From the NCBI RefSeq assembly GCF_021497505.1, contig NZ_CP069349.1:645861-709860 (forward strand): a stretch of 64,000 nucleotides of DNA. The letters are read 5' to 3'. A program made the position numbers and the translations under genes. Source of the stretch: Turicibacter sp. TJ11 (GTDB lineage Bacteria; Bacillota_I; Bacilli_A; MOL361; Turicibacteraceae). The notes under the pieces were generated by a model. It was not told the DNA's origin, ran no database searches, and saw only the letters and a list, made by a program, of their open reading frames with translations. Position 1 is the first letter of the stretch. Every line of letters begins with the position of its first letter. Of this stretch, positions 1 to 10,000 are shown piece after piece.

Positions 1-357
1 ACGCTAGGCTCTGAACTGTTATTTACTATTGCTATTAAGTTATATCTTCTTATTAATTAAGGAAGAAATTGAAGTCACAAGACGAATAAGAAAACCAACA
101 CGGCATAAATGCGGTGTTGGTATCCTTGATTTTTTGGGAATGAATTTAAAAAGCATTCACATTAATCATGTGCCTCCCGCTGCAAGAATTAATCTAACTG
201 CATTTTCCCTAAATATCAATCCACCTGCGTCATATCCTACGGATAGTTTAGACGGGTAGAATTGCTATTTAGGTGCATTTGCTAATGATAGTATATAACT
301 AGAATATAAAATAGATAGGCTAATCATGTATACACATCATTAGCCCTTTCTTATCCT
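1..357 (+). repeat. Intergenic hairpin-repeat cluster 1 (modules B, core and D)
   Basis: Non-coding, and the first copy of a repeat family seen throughout the window. Hairpin B lies at 95-120, with CCAACAC pairing GTGTTGG; other copies have CCCACAC/GTGTGGG, so the stem has co-varied. A degenerate core begins with CCCGCTGC near 174 and lacks its right end. Hairpin D (a GGCTAAT/ATTAGCC variant) lies at 318-345 and runs into a T-rich stretch. An open frame across 29-259 has no ribosome site and is repeat sequence, so I do not call it a gene. Confidence 0.75.
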
Positions 358-370
358 ATCTTTCACATTT

Positions 371-673
371 AAAAGGGATATAACTTCTAAGCTTATCGAG
401 CTTTTACCTAGTGCAGAAAATAGTATCGAACAGGTGGTATTAAAACTTGGTTATAGTAAGCGAACACTTCAAAGAAAATTAAAGGAAGAAAATACAACCT
501 TTCAACAGCAACTCAATCATACTCGAGAATTATTAGCGAAACATTATCTAAAAAACTCAGATCTGACAAATGAGGATATCGCTTATTTATTGGGATACCA
601 AGATTCAAATTCATTTATACGCGCCTTTCAGATGTGGACAGGAGTCACTATTAGTGAATATAGAAAAAAGTAG
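371..673 (+). pseudogene. AraC-family regulator, C-terminal DNA-binding remnant
   Basis: About 100 codons match the C-terminal helix-turn-helix domain of AraC/XylS regulators: a GYSKRTLQRKLKEE first helix-turn-helix, then DIAYLLGYQDSNSFIRAF and WTGVTISEYR. The usual N-terminal sensing domain is missing. The frame is open upstream only to an in-frame stop at 341-343, where repeat module D begins, and there is no credible start codon or ribosome site. I infer that a repeat insertion or a recombination event removed the 5' two thirds. It is unlikely to be functional, although a short DNA-binding peptide starting at GTG 434 cannot be excluded. Confidence 0.75.
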
Positions 674-818
674 ATGATATTTGAGCAGGATTAGAGACAA
701 TTATACATAAAATTATATTTTGATACATTATATCAAAATGAAATTTGAAAATATCGATTTAAACTCATTTTTTAACAGGAATAATCAGAAAAATCTTTGA
801 AATCCTTGATAATAAATA

Positions 819-872
819 AAAAAATAGTTATCTTAAATTAGAACTTTTCTAACAATAGATAACTATTTTTTA
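819..872 (+). terminator. Rho-independent terminator after the AraC remnant
   Basis: AAATAGTTATCT pairs with AGATAACTATTT across an 18-base loop and is followed by a T-rich run. A-rich sequence on the left may make it bidirectional. Confidence 0.7.
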
Positions 873-955
873 TTTGTAATCATTACGTACGATTATTTTT
901 TTGTGGATATGGGGGAATCGAAACCTCATCCTGAAAGTTATTGATGATTTCTTTA

Positions 956-983
956 TTTGTTCTTCATATCTTTTTTGTATAAT
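956..983 (+). promoter_or_regulatory. Probable promoter of the two-component operon
   Basis: A perfect TATAAT lies at 978-983, about 55 bases before the response-regulator start. The -35 region (TTTGTT or TTGTTC near 956-962) is weak. This is the only good -10 box in the gap. Confidence 0.45.
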
Positions 984-1040
984 AGGGGAAGTATGATTTA
1001 ACCTAACTAATGTTAGTTTGTTTTTTTGGAGGCTATGGTT

Positions 1041-1712
1041 ATGTTTAAGATTTTATTGATTGAAGATGAAGTGATGGTTTTGGATGTTTTGCGTGCCTAC
1101 CTTGAAAAGGAAGGCTATTCAGTGTTAGCAGCGACAACAGGACGTGAGGGGATGCGTCTGTTTCATGAGCATGAGGTGCAGCTTGTGATTTTAGATTTAA
1201 TGTTACCGGATCGTAGCGGGGAGTCGATTTGTCAGGAGATTCGTCAAACATCTGATGTTCATCTATTTATGTTAACGGCAAAAGGAAGCCTTGAACATCG
1301 AATCGACGGCTTAAATATGGGAGCTGATGAGTACTTAGTGAAACCCTTTAGTCCACGTGAGCTAGTGGCACGCGTCAATGCGTTATTTCGTCGATTGAAA
1401 CCTACATCATCAGAACTTCAAATTGATGAGCGTTTAAGTTTAGATTTGGCTGGGCATGTGGTCAAAGTGAACGGTGAAGTCATTTCCTTGACGACAACAG
1501 AGTTTAAGTTATTGGCTTATTTAATTGAGCACAGAGGGCAAGTATTATCGCGGGAGCAACTCATTGAACAGGCGCTGTGTGCTGATTTTGATGGTTATGA
1601 TCGTACGATTGATGTTCATATTAAAAATATTCGTAAGAAAATAGAAGTCGATACGAAGCAACCCCGCTACATTGTGACCGTCATGAAAGTCGGCTATAAG
1701 TTTGGAGGTTAG
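1041..1712 (+). CDS. OmpR-family DNA-binding response regulator
   Basis: This 223-residue protein has a receiver domain (residues 1-115) with the acidic pair E8/D9, phosphoacceptor D52 in VILDLMLPD, the switch T79 and K101 in LVKPF. A winged-helix OmpR/PhoB output domain follows (about 125-223, ending VTVMKVGYKF). I chose ATG 1041 because GGAGG at 1028-1032 lies 8 bases upstream; ATG 1035 would be too close. The gene ends 3 bases before the sensor kinase, so the two are co-transcribed. Its target is unknown. The next gene is a metal-binding membrane protein, so metal or envelope stress sensing is plausible but only inferred. Confidence 0.93.
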   Translation: MFKILLIEDEVMVLDVLRAYLEKEGYSVLAATTGREGMRLFHEHEVQLVILDLMLPDRSGESICQEIRQTSDVHLFMLTAKGSLEHRIDGLNMGADEYLVKPFSPRELVARVNALFRRLKPTSSELQIDERLSLDLAGHVVKVNGEVISLTTTEFKLLAYLIEHRGQVLSREQLIEQALCADFDGYDRTIDVHIKNIRKKIEVDTKQPRYIVTVMKVGYKFGG

Positions 1713-1715
1713 AAC

Positions 1716-3050
1716 ATGGCATTGCGAAGAAAACTCGGTCTCTTACTTTTTGGCTGTGCTCTTTTAACGACTGTTCTTATTACCTTTTTTGTCAATCGAA
1801 CCATTCAACATCAATTTGAGCAGTATATGCATGACAATCAAGCGAAGCGTAATGAGCGCCTCATCACGTATTTTGAAGATTATTACCAGTCACATGGAAC
1901 GTTTGATGAGCGAGCAGGGGCAGAGCTTGCACATGAAGCTTACATGAATGATTATTGCTTGGTTTTGATGGATGCTAACTCTAACGTCATCTGGGGTATG
2001 AGCCCAGATGAGATGAAATTAGAAGCGGGAGAAATCTATCAGGCAAAGACCTATCATTTAATGGTTAACGATGAAACGATTGGGTATTTAGAAATCGGAC
2101 AACATACACCACTGCTTTTATCAACAGAAGATATCTATTTCAAACAAGCGATCAATCAAAGTATTGTGATGAGTGCAGTCATTACAATCGCTGTAGTTGG
2201 GGGAATTAGTTTTATTTTCTCCAAACCATTATCAAAACCGATTAAAAAAGTGTCAGAAATGGCGCTTCGCTTAGCGCAAGGTGATTTCAAAGAAGAGATG
2301 ATCGAGTCGATTAACATTGAAGAGCTTGATAGTTTACAAAAAAGTATGAATCTTCTGGCCAGTACATTGACCTCTCATGAAGAGGCACGGAAGCAACTTG
2401 TATCAGATGTATCACATGAATTAAGAACGCCACTTAATATTTTGCAAACCAATTTAGAAGGAATGATTGATGGGATCATCCCAGTTAATGAAATAAGACT
2501 TCAAGCTCTTCATCAAGAAGTTGTTCGTTTTGGAAAACTGATTAGTAATTTAGAAGTATTAAAGCAGTTTGATACGAAGACCATGAAATTAGAACTAAAA
2601 CCACTTGATTTAAAACCACTTATCTTACAGCAAGTCCCAGAGTTCACAACGTTACTTAGGCAAAAGAAAATAAAATTAACTGTCGATTTACAAGAGGCAT
2701 GGATTGAAGGGGATTCTGATCAATTAAAACAAGTGTTTATTAATTTAGTGTCTAATGCCTATAAATTTACACCTGAGTTCGGGGAAGTTCAAATTTGTTT
2801 AACATCTAGTCAAAATACGGTGCAAGTCAGTATTTGTGATACTGGAATTGGAGTTGAGAAAGAGCATCTTTCTAAGCTTTTTGACCGATTTTATCGAGTT
2901 GATCCTAGCCGTCATCAAACCGAAGGGAGTGGAATTGGACTTACTATTGTAAAGAAAATTGTCAAACTCCATGGGGCGCTGATTGAGGTAGAAAGTGAAG
3001 TAGGGAGAGGAAGTACGTTTATTTTGACCTTTCATCGCTATTCTTCATAA
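1716..3050 (+). CDS. Sensor histidine kinase (HAMP-HisKA-HATPase)
   Basis: This 444-residue membrane kinase partners the upstream regulator. A transmembrane helix near residues 8-28 and a second near 145-170 frame an extracytoplasmic sensor of about 115 residues. HAMP follows (about 170-222), then HisKA with H234 in VSHELRTPLN, and a HATPase_c domain with the N box (NLVSNAYKF), the DTGIGV G1 box, the F box (LFDRFYRVD) and GSGIGLTIVK. All motifs expected for autokinase activity are present. No recognisable PAS or metal-binding sensor motif was seen in the outer loop, so the signal is unknown. Confidence 0.93.
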   Translation: MALRRKLGLLLFGCALLTTVLITFFVNRTIQHQFEQYMHDNQAKRNERLITYFEDYYQSHGTFDERAGAELAHEAYMNDYCLVLMDANSNVIWGMSPDEMKLEAGEIYQAKTYHLMVNDETIGYLEIGQHTPLLLSTEDIYFKQAINQSIVMSAVITIAVVGGISFIFSKPLSKPIKKVSEMALRLAQGDFKEEMIESINIEELDSLQKSMNLLASTLTSHEEARKQLVSDVSHELRTPLNILQTNLEGMIDGIIPVNEIRLQALHQEVVRFGKLISNLEVLKQFDTKTMKLELKPLDLKPLILQQVPEFTTLLRQKKIKLTVDLQEAWIEGDSDQLKQVFINLVSNAYKFTPEFGEVQICLTSSQNTVQVSICDTGIGVEKEHLSKLFDRFYRVDPSRHQTEGSGIGLTIVKKIVKLHGALIEVESEVGRGSTFILTFHRYSS

Positions 3051-3092
3051 CTCCTTTATATTTTTTTGATAAGATATCGAAGAGGTGAGAAG

Positions 3093-4373
3093 ATGAAGCA
3101 AATCGAGTTAGTTGTTGAAGGGATGCACTGTCAGTCGTGTCAGCATCTCATTGAAGAGGCGTTAAAAGAACAAAACGGCGTGAGAGTTGCCCGAGTGAAT
3201 GTGGAAAAGAAGTTATTGAAGCTAAAGTATGATGAGAAAGTGGTCACACTTGAAGCACTAAAGCGTGTTGTTGAAAAAAAGGGGTATCAATTATGGACGA
3301 AGGATGAACAGAAACACCATCAAATTCAAGTGATCTGGGCTATTGGGCTAGCGCTGATTTCATATGTGTTACTCGAACGAGTGCTTCCAGACTTAAGTGG
3401 TGTTTTAGCGACGGGTGAGAGTGTCAGTTTTGTATTGTTATGGGTTGTTGGGGTGACGACATCATTTCATTGTGTGTCGATGTGTGGTGGAATGGCTCTA
3501 TCACAACTCGTTCATCAGGGGAATAATGTGAAACGATCAGTGTTATATAATCTAGGGCGTGTCATTTCATATACGTTATTAGGTGGAATTATTGGAGCAC
3601 TCGGTTCATTTATAACGGCGGATTTAGCTATTTTTAAGGTGCTACCTGTTGGTCTTGGAATTGCGATGGTTTTCATGGGGCTTGGTAAGATAGGGATTAT
3701 TAAACTCAAGCCAACGATTATGGGGAAAAGTGTCAATCGAACGTTGGGACATGTGAAGCGAAAAGCAGGTTCGAATCATGGGCCTTTCTTTGTTGGACTA
3801 TTAAATGGATTCATGCCATGTGGTCCGCTTCAGTTGATGCAACTTTATGCACTAGGAACGGGAAGTTTTACGCAAGGTGCCTTATCGATGTTCTTCTTTA
3901 GTTTAGGAACCGTGCCGTTGATGCTGGGACTAGGTGTCTTTTTAACTCGAATGTCTATTTACGCTCGAACATTAGTGTTTAAAATTGGAGGAGCGTTAAT
4001 TATCGTGTTAGGACTAAATATGACCATGAGTGGATTAGCAACCTTAGGAATTGGCGCTGATTTTTCATTCGGGTCATCTTCACGAATCGAGGCTCAAATG
4101 GACGGGGACATACAGGTCGTTTCCTTAAACTTAGAGTCACGTAATTATGGAGATATCGTTGTGAAAAAAGGAATTCCAGTCAAACTTCAAATTGAAGCGA
4201 CGCCTCGAATGTTAAACGGCTGTAATCGTAGTTTGAAAATTCCAGAGTTTAATATTCAGATGAATTTAGATTATGGAAATAATGAAGTCACTTTTACCCC
4301 AACCAAAACAGGAACATTTACCTACTCATGCTGGATGGGAATGATTCGTAATACCATTAAAGTAATCGAATAA
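3093..4373 (+). CDS. HMA / SafE-UreH-like membrane / cupredoxin-like fusion protein
   Basis: This protein of about 426 residues has three parts. An N-terminal heavy-metal-associated domain carries GMHCQSC (C13, C16). A polytopic TauE/SafE or UreH/DsbD-like transmembrane domain follows (about 75-325, with VSMCGGMAL and a GFMPCGPLQLMQ segment that echoes DsbD/CcdA cysteines). The C-terminal domain of about 100 residues resembles cupredoxin, with a Cys in the LNGCNR loop and a CWMGM segment. I chose ATG 3093 because GAGGTGA lies just upstream. It follows the two-component pair within about 40 bases and may share their transcript. The family is linked to copper or other soft-metal export or maturation; the substrate here is inferred. 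Confidence 0.85.
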   Translation: MKQIELVVEGMHCQSCQHLIEEALKEQNGVRVARVNVEKKLLKLKYDEKVVTLEALKRVVEKKGYQLWTKDEQKHHQIQVIWAIGLALISYVLLERVLPDLSGVLATGESVSFVLLWVVGVTTSFHCVSMCGGMALSQLVHQGNNVKRSVLYNLGRVISYTLLGGIIGALGSFITADLAIFKVLPVGLGIAMVFMGLGKIGIIKLKPTIMGKSVNRTLGHVKRKAGSNHGPFFVGLLNGFMPCGPLQLMQLYALGTGSFTQGALSMFFFSLGTVPLMLGLGVFLTRMSIYARTLVFKIGGALIIVLGLNMTMSGLATLGIGADFSFGSSSRIEAQMDGDIQVVSLNLESRNYGDIVVKKGIPVKLQIEATPRMLNGCNRSLKIPEFNIQMNLDYGNNEVTFTPTKTGTFTYSCWMGMIRNTIKVIE

Positions 4374-4375
4374 AC

Positions 4376-4411
4376 AAAAGCTCGTCAGATAAATTCTGAT
4401 GAGCTTTTTTG
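4376..4411 (+). terminator. Rho-independent terminator
   Basis: AAGCTCGTCAGA and TCTGATGAGCTT form a strong stem with a 5-base loop followed by T6. It closes the two-component/SafE operon. Confidence 0.9.
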
Positions 4412-4479
4412 ACTGTTTTTTTATTCAGAAATAGGGTATTTAAAGATAAATCATCTGTTCTAGAAACTAGAGTGCTTTA

Positions 4480-5860
4480 TGTTACAAAAGGTATTTTCAT
4501 AATCATGTGTAATCCCGCTACAAAGAATAATCTACTTTCAACTTTACCCTAAAACTCATGGTCTTGTTACTTGCCTTGGCTACTGGCGTAGTGGGGGCAG
4601 TACCAAGACCTTTGTTTTAGTCAAATGTATTCAATGAAGGTCATTAATAGTAGCGGGAGATTTTTCGTTGTGAATAAAGACTAAAGCTTAGTACCTAGAA
4701 TTTGATAAAAGCCTCAACGGTTGCAAGGCAACGATTGGGGCTTTTATCATCATCAAGAGAAATATAAATACAAGGTCTATAAATAACCGTTCAGTCGTGA
4801 TCCGTAAACGGTAGATCCTGAACTGTTATTTAATCGAATTACTAAATAGTATCTTCTGATTAAGGAAGAAATCGATGTAGCAAGAACAATAAGAAAACCA
4901 AAATGACATGAACTCATGTGGTTTTGGTATCCATGTCTTTTATAGTAATAGGGATATAAAAGAGGATTGAAATAACCACTGTCATCCCGCTACAAGGAAA
5001 GATAAAATCTTATATCCAAAAGAAAGAGTCACTAAATGATCAATCCCACCAGTTACCCGCCTATTGCATCTGTCGGGTGGGGTGTGCTTGATCGTTAGCT
5101 TCGTGTAGCGGGACGTTTTTAGATATGAAAAAAGCCCTAATCGTTGTAGGGGGATACAACCATTAGGGCTTCATTAAAAGTATATAATTATAAGGAGAGA
5201 GAATAAAGTAAAAAAGATTTCGGAGAGTATTTCATAAATACTAAGGGGAATTACATCTATGTTATAGGAATAAATTGCTTATTTTATTCAAGTAATTAAA
5301 CAAATTTTTATTAATCAAGACTATTCCGCTACCATGAAAAATTTAAACTTCATGATCCATAACTGATAACAAGATTATCACTAAGCATCCATCCCTTTTC
5401 TCCCCATATCGTGCCGATATTGGGGTGGTGGGGTGGTTGCTTAGTTTTTTTATCCAACAAAGGGCGTTCTTAGTAGCGGGACATTAATAATTACACATCT
5501 TGATAGTAGAGAGGGACTTCCACCCAAACGGTTGCAAGGCAACGGATTTGGGTGGAAGGATATTTGATCTCACGTATTTAACAGGGTTATCTTTTATTAA
5601 ATTCATCTTCTTATTCAGGAGATCATTGAGATAACAAGGTGATAAGAAAACCCACACGACACGAGTGCGGTGTGGGTATCCTTATCTTTTTGAGACAGAG
5701 TATAAAAGACATGCTTTACTAATCAAGACTATCCCGCTACAAGCATTACTTTTAGTACATTTCCCCTAACGATCCATCCACTCGGCTTCTATCCTAACGG
5801 ATATTCAGGTGCGGTGGATGTGCTAGTTAGGGTTGCTTTGATATAATATTACAGTCTATC
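4480..5860 (+). repeat. Intergenic hairpin-repeat cluster 2 (four cores, modules A, B and C)
   Basis: This 1.4-kb gene-free stretch holds four core modules: 4514-4657, 4986-5112, 5325-5480, and one starting at 5733 without a right end. Each core holds a different imperfect palindrome. Hairpin A copies lie at about 4705-4750 and 5520-5560, hairpin B at 4898-4927 and 5651-5676, and hairpin C at about 5127-5172 with its conserved tail to 5280. Hairpin A at 4705 has a completely different outer stem (GATAAAAGCC/GGCTTTTATC) around the same GGTTGC-AAG-GCAAC centre. I see no open frame with a ribosome site. Confidence 0.85.
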
Positions 5861-5964
5861 ATATCAAAAGATTTCTCACTATATTAGCAAATCTAAACAT
5901 TGAAGAAAATATTGTAAATAATATATAATGTTGGTTAGATGATTATAAAAATGGGGTGTTTATT

Positions 5965-6435
5965 ATGTGGAAGTGTAGAAAGTGTAGTACTGAGAATCCT
6001 AACCAATCGGCTTATTGTCAAACTTGTGGAGAGAGGCAAGAAGATATTAAGGGATTTACAGTACAAAAAAAGACATTACAAGAGATGGATATTAAGCAAA
6101 TGTATATTGAGGCAGAGAATAAAATACCTAGCGGAGATTATTCAGCCTTAGAGTTATATGCAAAGGTTGTATCATATGTTGGTGTAGCAACTATTATAGC
6201 ATTAATCTTGCAAGTAGTGGTCACTATTGTAGGATTTAACTTTATGGATTTAATAGGGCTTATTACAACAGCAACTATAGGTATTTCATGTTTTATTGTC
6301 TCAAATCTAATTGAGTTAGTAATTGATTTAAAAAGTGAAATTAATTTTAGTGCAAAAAGTAGCTATGTTAATGCACAAATAAATAGAGAGTTATTGGATA
6401 CCTTAAAAGAAATTAAAGAAAAATCCAATAAGTAG
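5965..6435 (+). CDS. Zinc-ribbon membrane protein
   Basis: This 156-residue protein of unknown function begins with a short zinc ribbon (CRKC...CQTC within the first 25 residues). Two hydrophobic helices follow in the middle (about 60-110, rich in V, I and T) and the tail is charged and possibly coiled. ATG 5965 follows GGGGTG by about 7 bases. It stands alone between repeat clusters. Zinc-ribbon plus transmembrane proteins are common Gram-positive accessory genes, and nothing here fixes a function. Confidence 0.75.
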   Translation: MWKCRKCSTENPNQSAYCQTCGERQEDIKGFTVQKKTLQEMDIKQMYIEAENKIPSGDYSALELYAKVVSYVGVATIIALILQVVVTIVGFNFMDLIGLITTATIGISCFIVSNLIELVIDLKSEINFSAKSSYVNAQINRELLDTLKEIKEKSNK

Positions 6436-6539
6436 ATAGTTTTTATATCATTATGAATTGATTGCAGATAATTATTGGATGAACGAAAAGTATATTAGAC
6501 ATTAGCATTAAGTTGTTAGTGTCTTTTATTATACCTTAA

Positions 6540-6900
6540 ATACCCTAGAATTCCTTACAGAATCAATAACGGATAGGGGTTGGAAGGATATTGAATCTCA
6601 GTTATTTAACAGGGATTAGTTTTTATTAAATTGATCTTCTCATTCAAGAGATCATTGAGATAACAAGGTGATAAGAAAACCCACACGGCAGGGCTGCGGT
6701 GTGGGTATCCTTATTCTTTTGAGACAAGATATAAAAGGACAGACTTTACTAATCAGGAATATCCCGCTACAACAGGGCATCAAATGTCATATTTCTAGAT
6801 AGTCACTAACGTCAAGCCCACCTAGTTACCCGCCTATTGCATCCGTCGGGTGGGGTGTGCTTGATCGTTAGTTTAGTGTAGCGGGATATTTTTAAAAGTT
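6540..6900 (+). repeat. Intergenic hairpin-repeat cluster 3
   Basis: It contains a degenerate fragment of hairpin A near 6570, the conserved TTTAACAGGGATTAG linker, hairpin B at 6680-6705 and a full core at 6763-6885. The core palindrome uses CTAACG...CGTTAG arms around an ACCCGCC/CGGGTGG inner stem. A promoter for the next gene is probably in 6900-7000, but I could not fix the boxes. Confidence 0.8.
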
Positions 6901-7013
6901 TGCAATAATAAAATTCCACGAATAACACCAGATTATATCGGTAAAATATGGCTTTTGTTTTCGAATCTAGATATAATTAAAAATATAGTTTGACTTTTGA
7001 AATGGGGGATTAG

Positions 7014-10000
7014 ATGAATCAAACTTTAAAAGATTGGATTGATTATATTTATCGTGTTGGAGATAAGTTGGATGAGTTTTTGACAACAGTTCATACACCG
7101 ACTAGAGATATTTTAAAGATAGAGTTCTTGAAATTCTTAATGTATTTATGCACATCAGATTGTACAGTCAGTGATCAACAGGTAACCTTTATCAAGAAAT
7201 ACTTAGGTTATAATTTATCACCTAACGATATCAAAGAAATGATAAATCAAAATCAAACTTACCGTATTGATTTTGAAAATAATATACCCTACAGCATGAA
7301 GCTATTTGTCACAGCTGATAACGAAGAATTTGATGATCATTTTTTAATAAGCGAGTATTTATATACTGTTTATTCTATTTTAGGGGAATCGTTTTTGAAC
7401 TGTGACTTGGCTGCGACAGAGGATGAAAAGAGAAGTAATCAGAATCAAAATTTTGATACTTATTTAAGAAGAATCAAAGGCTTTATTAGAACAGAAGTGA
7501 GACGTGAATTCATTGAAAATAAAGCCATAGTAATTAAACAAATCAAAAATATTATGAATCAATTATATGAATACGGAGATGAACTAGACGAACTATTGAC
7601 GATGATTAGAATACCTTTTAGAGAGATTCTAAAAATAGAATTATTGAATTTTTTAGTGTATCTATCTTCGTTATGCTGGACAGAACCTGATCATGTAGCA
7701 AAGTTTATTAAAGAATACTTAGATTATGATTTATCGTGTAATGAAATTAAAAAGCGTATGAATAAAATAGATTATGAAAATTATAAGAGCGCTATACCGA
7801 TTGGTATGTATTTATGTGTTATGGCAGATAATAACCACTTCTATGATTTTTTAGTCAGTCATTACTTATACCGTATTTATTATATTTTAGGAAGATTATT
7901 TTTAATGTGTGAACCGTTTAGTATAAATAGTGGTGTTCAATATCTTAATAAGTATTTAACAACACTAGATGATTTTATTGGAACACAAGTGATACGTGAA
8001 AATAGTGATGGTGATTTTAAGTATCAATACCAGTCTTTAATAGACTCTTTTAATTTAGATTTAAATGATTGGCTAGATGAATTAGGTGTCTGGAATTATT
8101 CAATGGAATACGCTGGATATCCATATAAATCAGATTTGATGCTTGATCGCTATCATGATTGGAATGCTTACATAAAATTTCATGGATTTATAAGCGCTTC
8201 TGATACTGATTTTAATACACGTCGACGTTTAGAGACCTTTAGAGAATATTATCGATTATCAGATTTGGATTTAGGTGATGTTATAGAATACGATAAATTA
8301 GAGGCAAAGTTAGATAGTGACTCTCTGAAAGAATTAGAAGAAGACAAGAGTGAGATTAATGAAATTGAGGAGAATGAAACTCCGGATTCAATAGATGATT
8401 TAGAGATAGATTTTGATTTAGAAGACTTGATGAAAGAATTAGAAGAGGAAGAAGACAAGAGTGAGATTAATGAGGTGGAGGAGAACGAAACCCCAGATTT
8501 AATAGATAATTTAGATATAGATTTTGATTTAGAAGACTTGCTGGAAGAATTAGAAGAAGAAAAGAGAGTGATTAATGAAGTGCAGGAGAATGAAACTCCG
8601 GATTCAATAGATGATTTAGATATAGATTTTGACTTAGAAGACTTGCTGGAAGAATTAGAAGAAGAAAAGAGAGTGGTTGATGAGGTGGAGGAGAACGAAA
8701 CCCTAGATTCAATAGATGATTTAGATATAGATTTTGATTTAGAAGACTTGTTGGAAGAATTAGAAGAGGAAGAAGAAAATAGTGAGATTAATAAGATGCA
8801 GGAGAATGAAACTCCGGATTCAATAGATGATTTAGAGATAGATTTTGATTTAGAAGACTTGTTGGAAGAATTAGAAGTGGAAGAAGATAAGAGTGAAATT
8901 AATGAGGTGGAGGAGAATGAAACTCCAGATTTAATAGATGATTTAGCCCTATATTTTGATTTAGAAGAGCTGCTGAAAGCATTAGAAGACTTGCTGGAAG
9001 AATTAGAAGAAGAAAAGAGAGTAATTAATGAAGTGCAGGAGAATGAAACTCCAGATTTAATAGATGATTTAAACCTAGATTTAGATTTGGATGAGATCAT
9101 GGAACACGATGAATTAGAGGAGAAGTCAGAGGTTCGTGAAAAGGATAGTGACTTGCTGAAAGAATTAGAAGAGGAAGAAGACAAGAGTGAGATTAATGAG
9201 GTACAGGAGAACGAAACCCTAGATTCAATAGAAGACTTAGATTTAGACATCGATTTGGATTTGGATGACATTATAGAATACGATGAATTAGAAGAGAAGT
9301 CAGAGGTTTATGAAAATGAGGATGACTTACTGAAAGAATCAGAAGAAGAGAGAGCGATTAACGAGATGGAGAATGAAGCTTCAGATTCAATAGACGATTT
9401 AGACATCGATTTGGATTTGGATGAGATCATGGAATACGATGAATTAGAAGAGAAGTCAGAGGTTTATGAAAATGAGAATGACTTGCTGAAAGAATCAGAA
9501 GAAGAGAGAGCGATTAACGAGATGGAGGAGAATAGAGAATCAGATTTAACGGAATCAATAGATGATTTATTACAACAACTTGATTCACTAACTGGCTTAG
9601 AAAATGTAAAGGAAGAGGTTCATTCATTAATTAACTTACTACGCATTAGAAAAATTCGTGAAGAAAGAGGACTAATCAATATTCCGTTATCGTTACATCT
9701 CATTTTTTCGGGTAATCCTGGAACAGGAAAAACTACCGTTGCCAGGTTATTAGGTGAAATTTATCATCGTTTAGATGTTCTTTCGAAAGGGCATTTAGTT
9801 GAATTGAATTGTTCAACATTAGCGGGAGGTTATGTCGAACAGACAACGCTCAAATTGACAGAAGTGGTTGAAAAATCATTAGGTGGTATTCTTTTTGTTA
9901 ATGAACCCTACTCGTTAATGATTAATAAATTGGATAATGATTTGGTTAACGCGCTTTTAACAGCGATGGAAGTTCATCGAGATGATTTTATTATGATTGT

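Noticed and set aside
29-259. 76-codon frame at the window start
   Set aside because: It runs through hairpin B and a core remnant of the repeat family and has no ribosome site.
4480-5860. Possible CRISPR array
   Set aside because: Repeats are long, modular, irregularly spaced and diverged, with no unique uniform spacers and no cas genes.
8249-9271. Long minus-strand open frame (340 codons, Ser/Lys-rich)
   Set aside because: It is the antisense shadow of the acidic repeat region; its low-complexity sequence comes from reversed GAA/GAT codons and it has no ribosome site.
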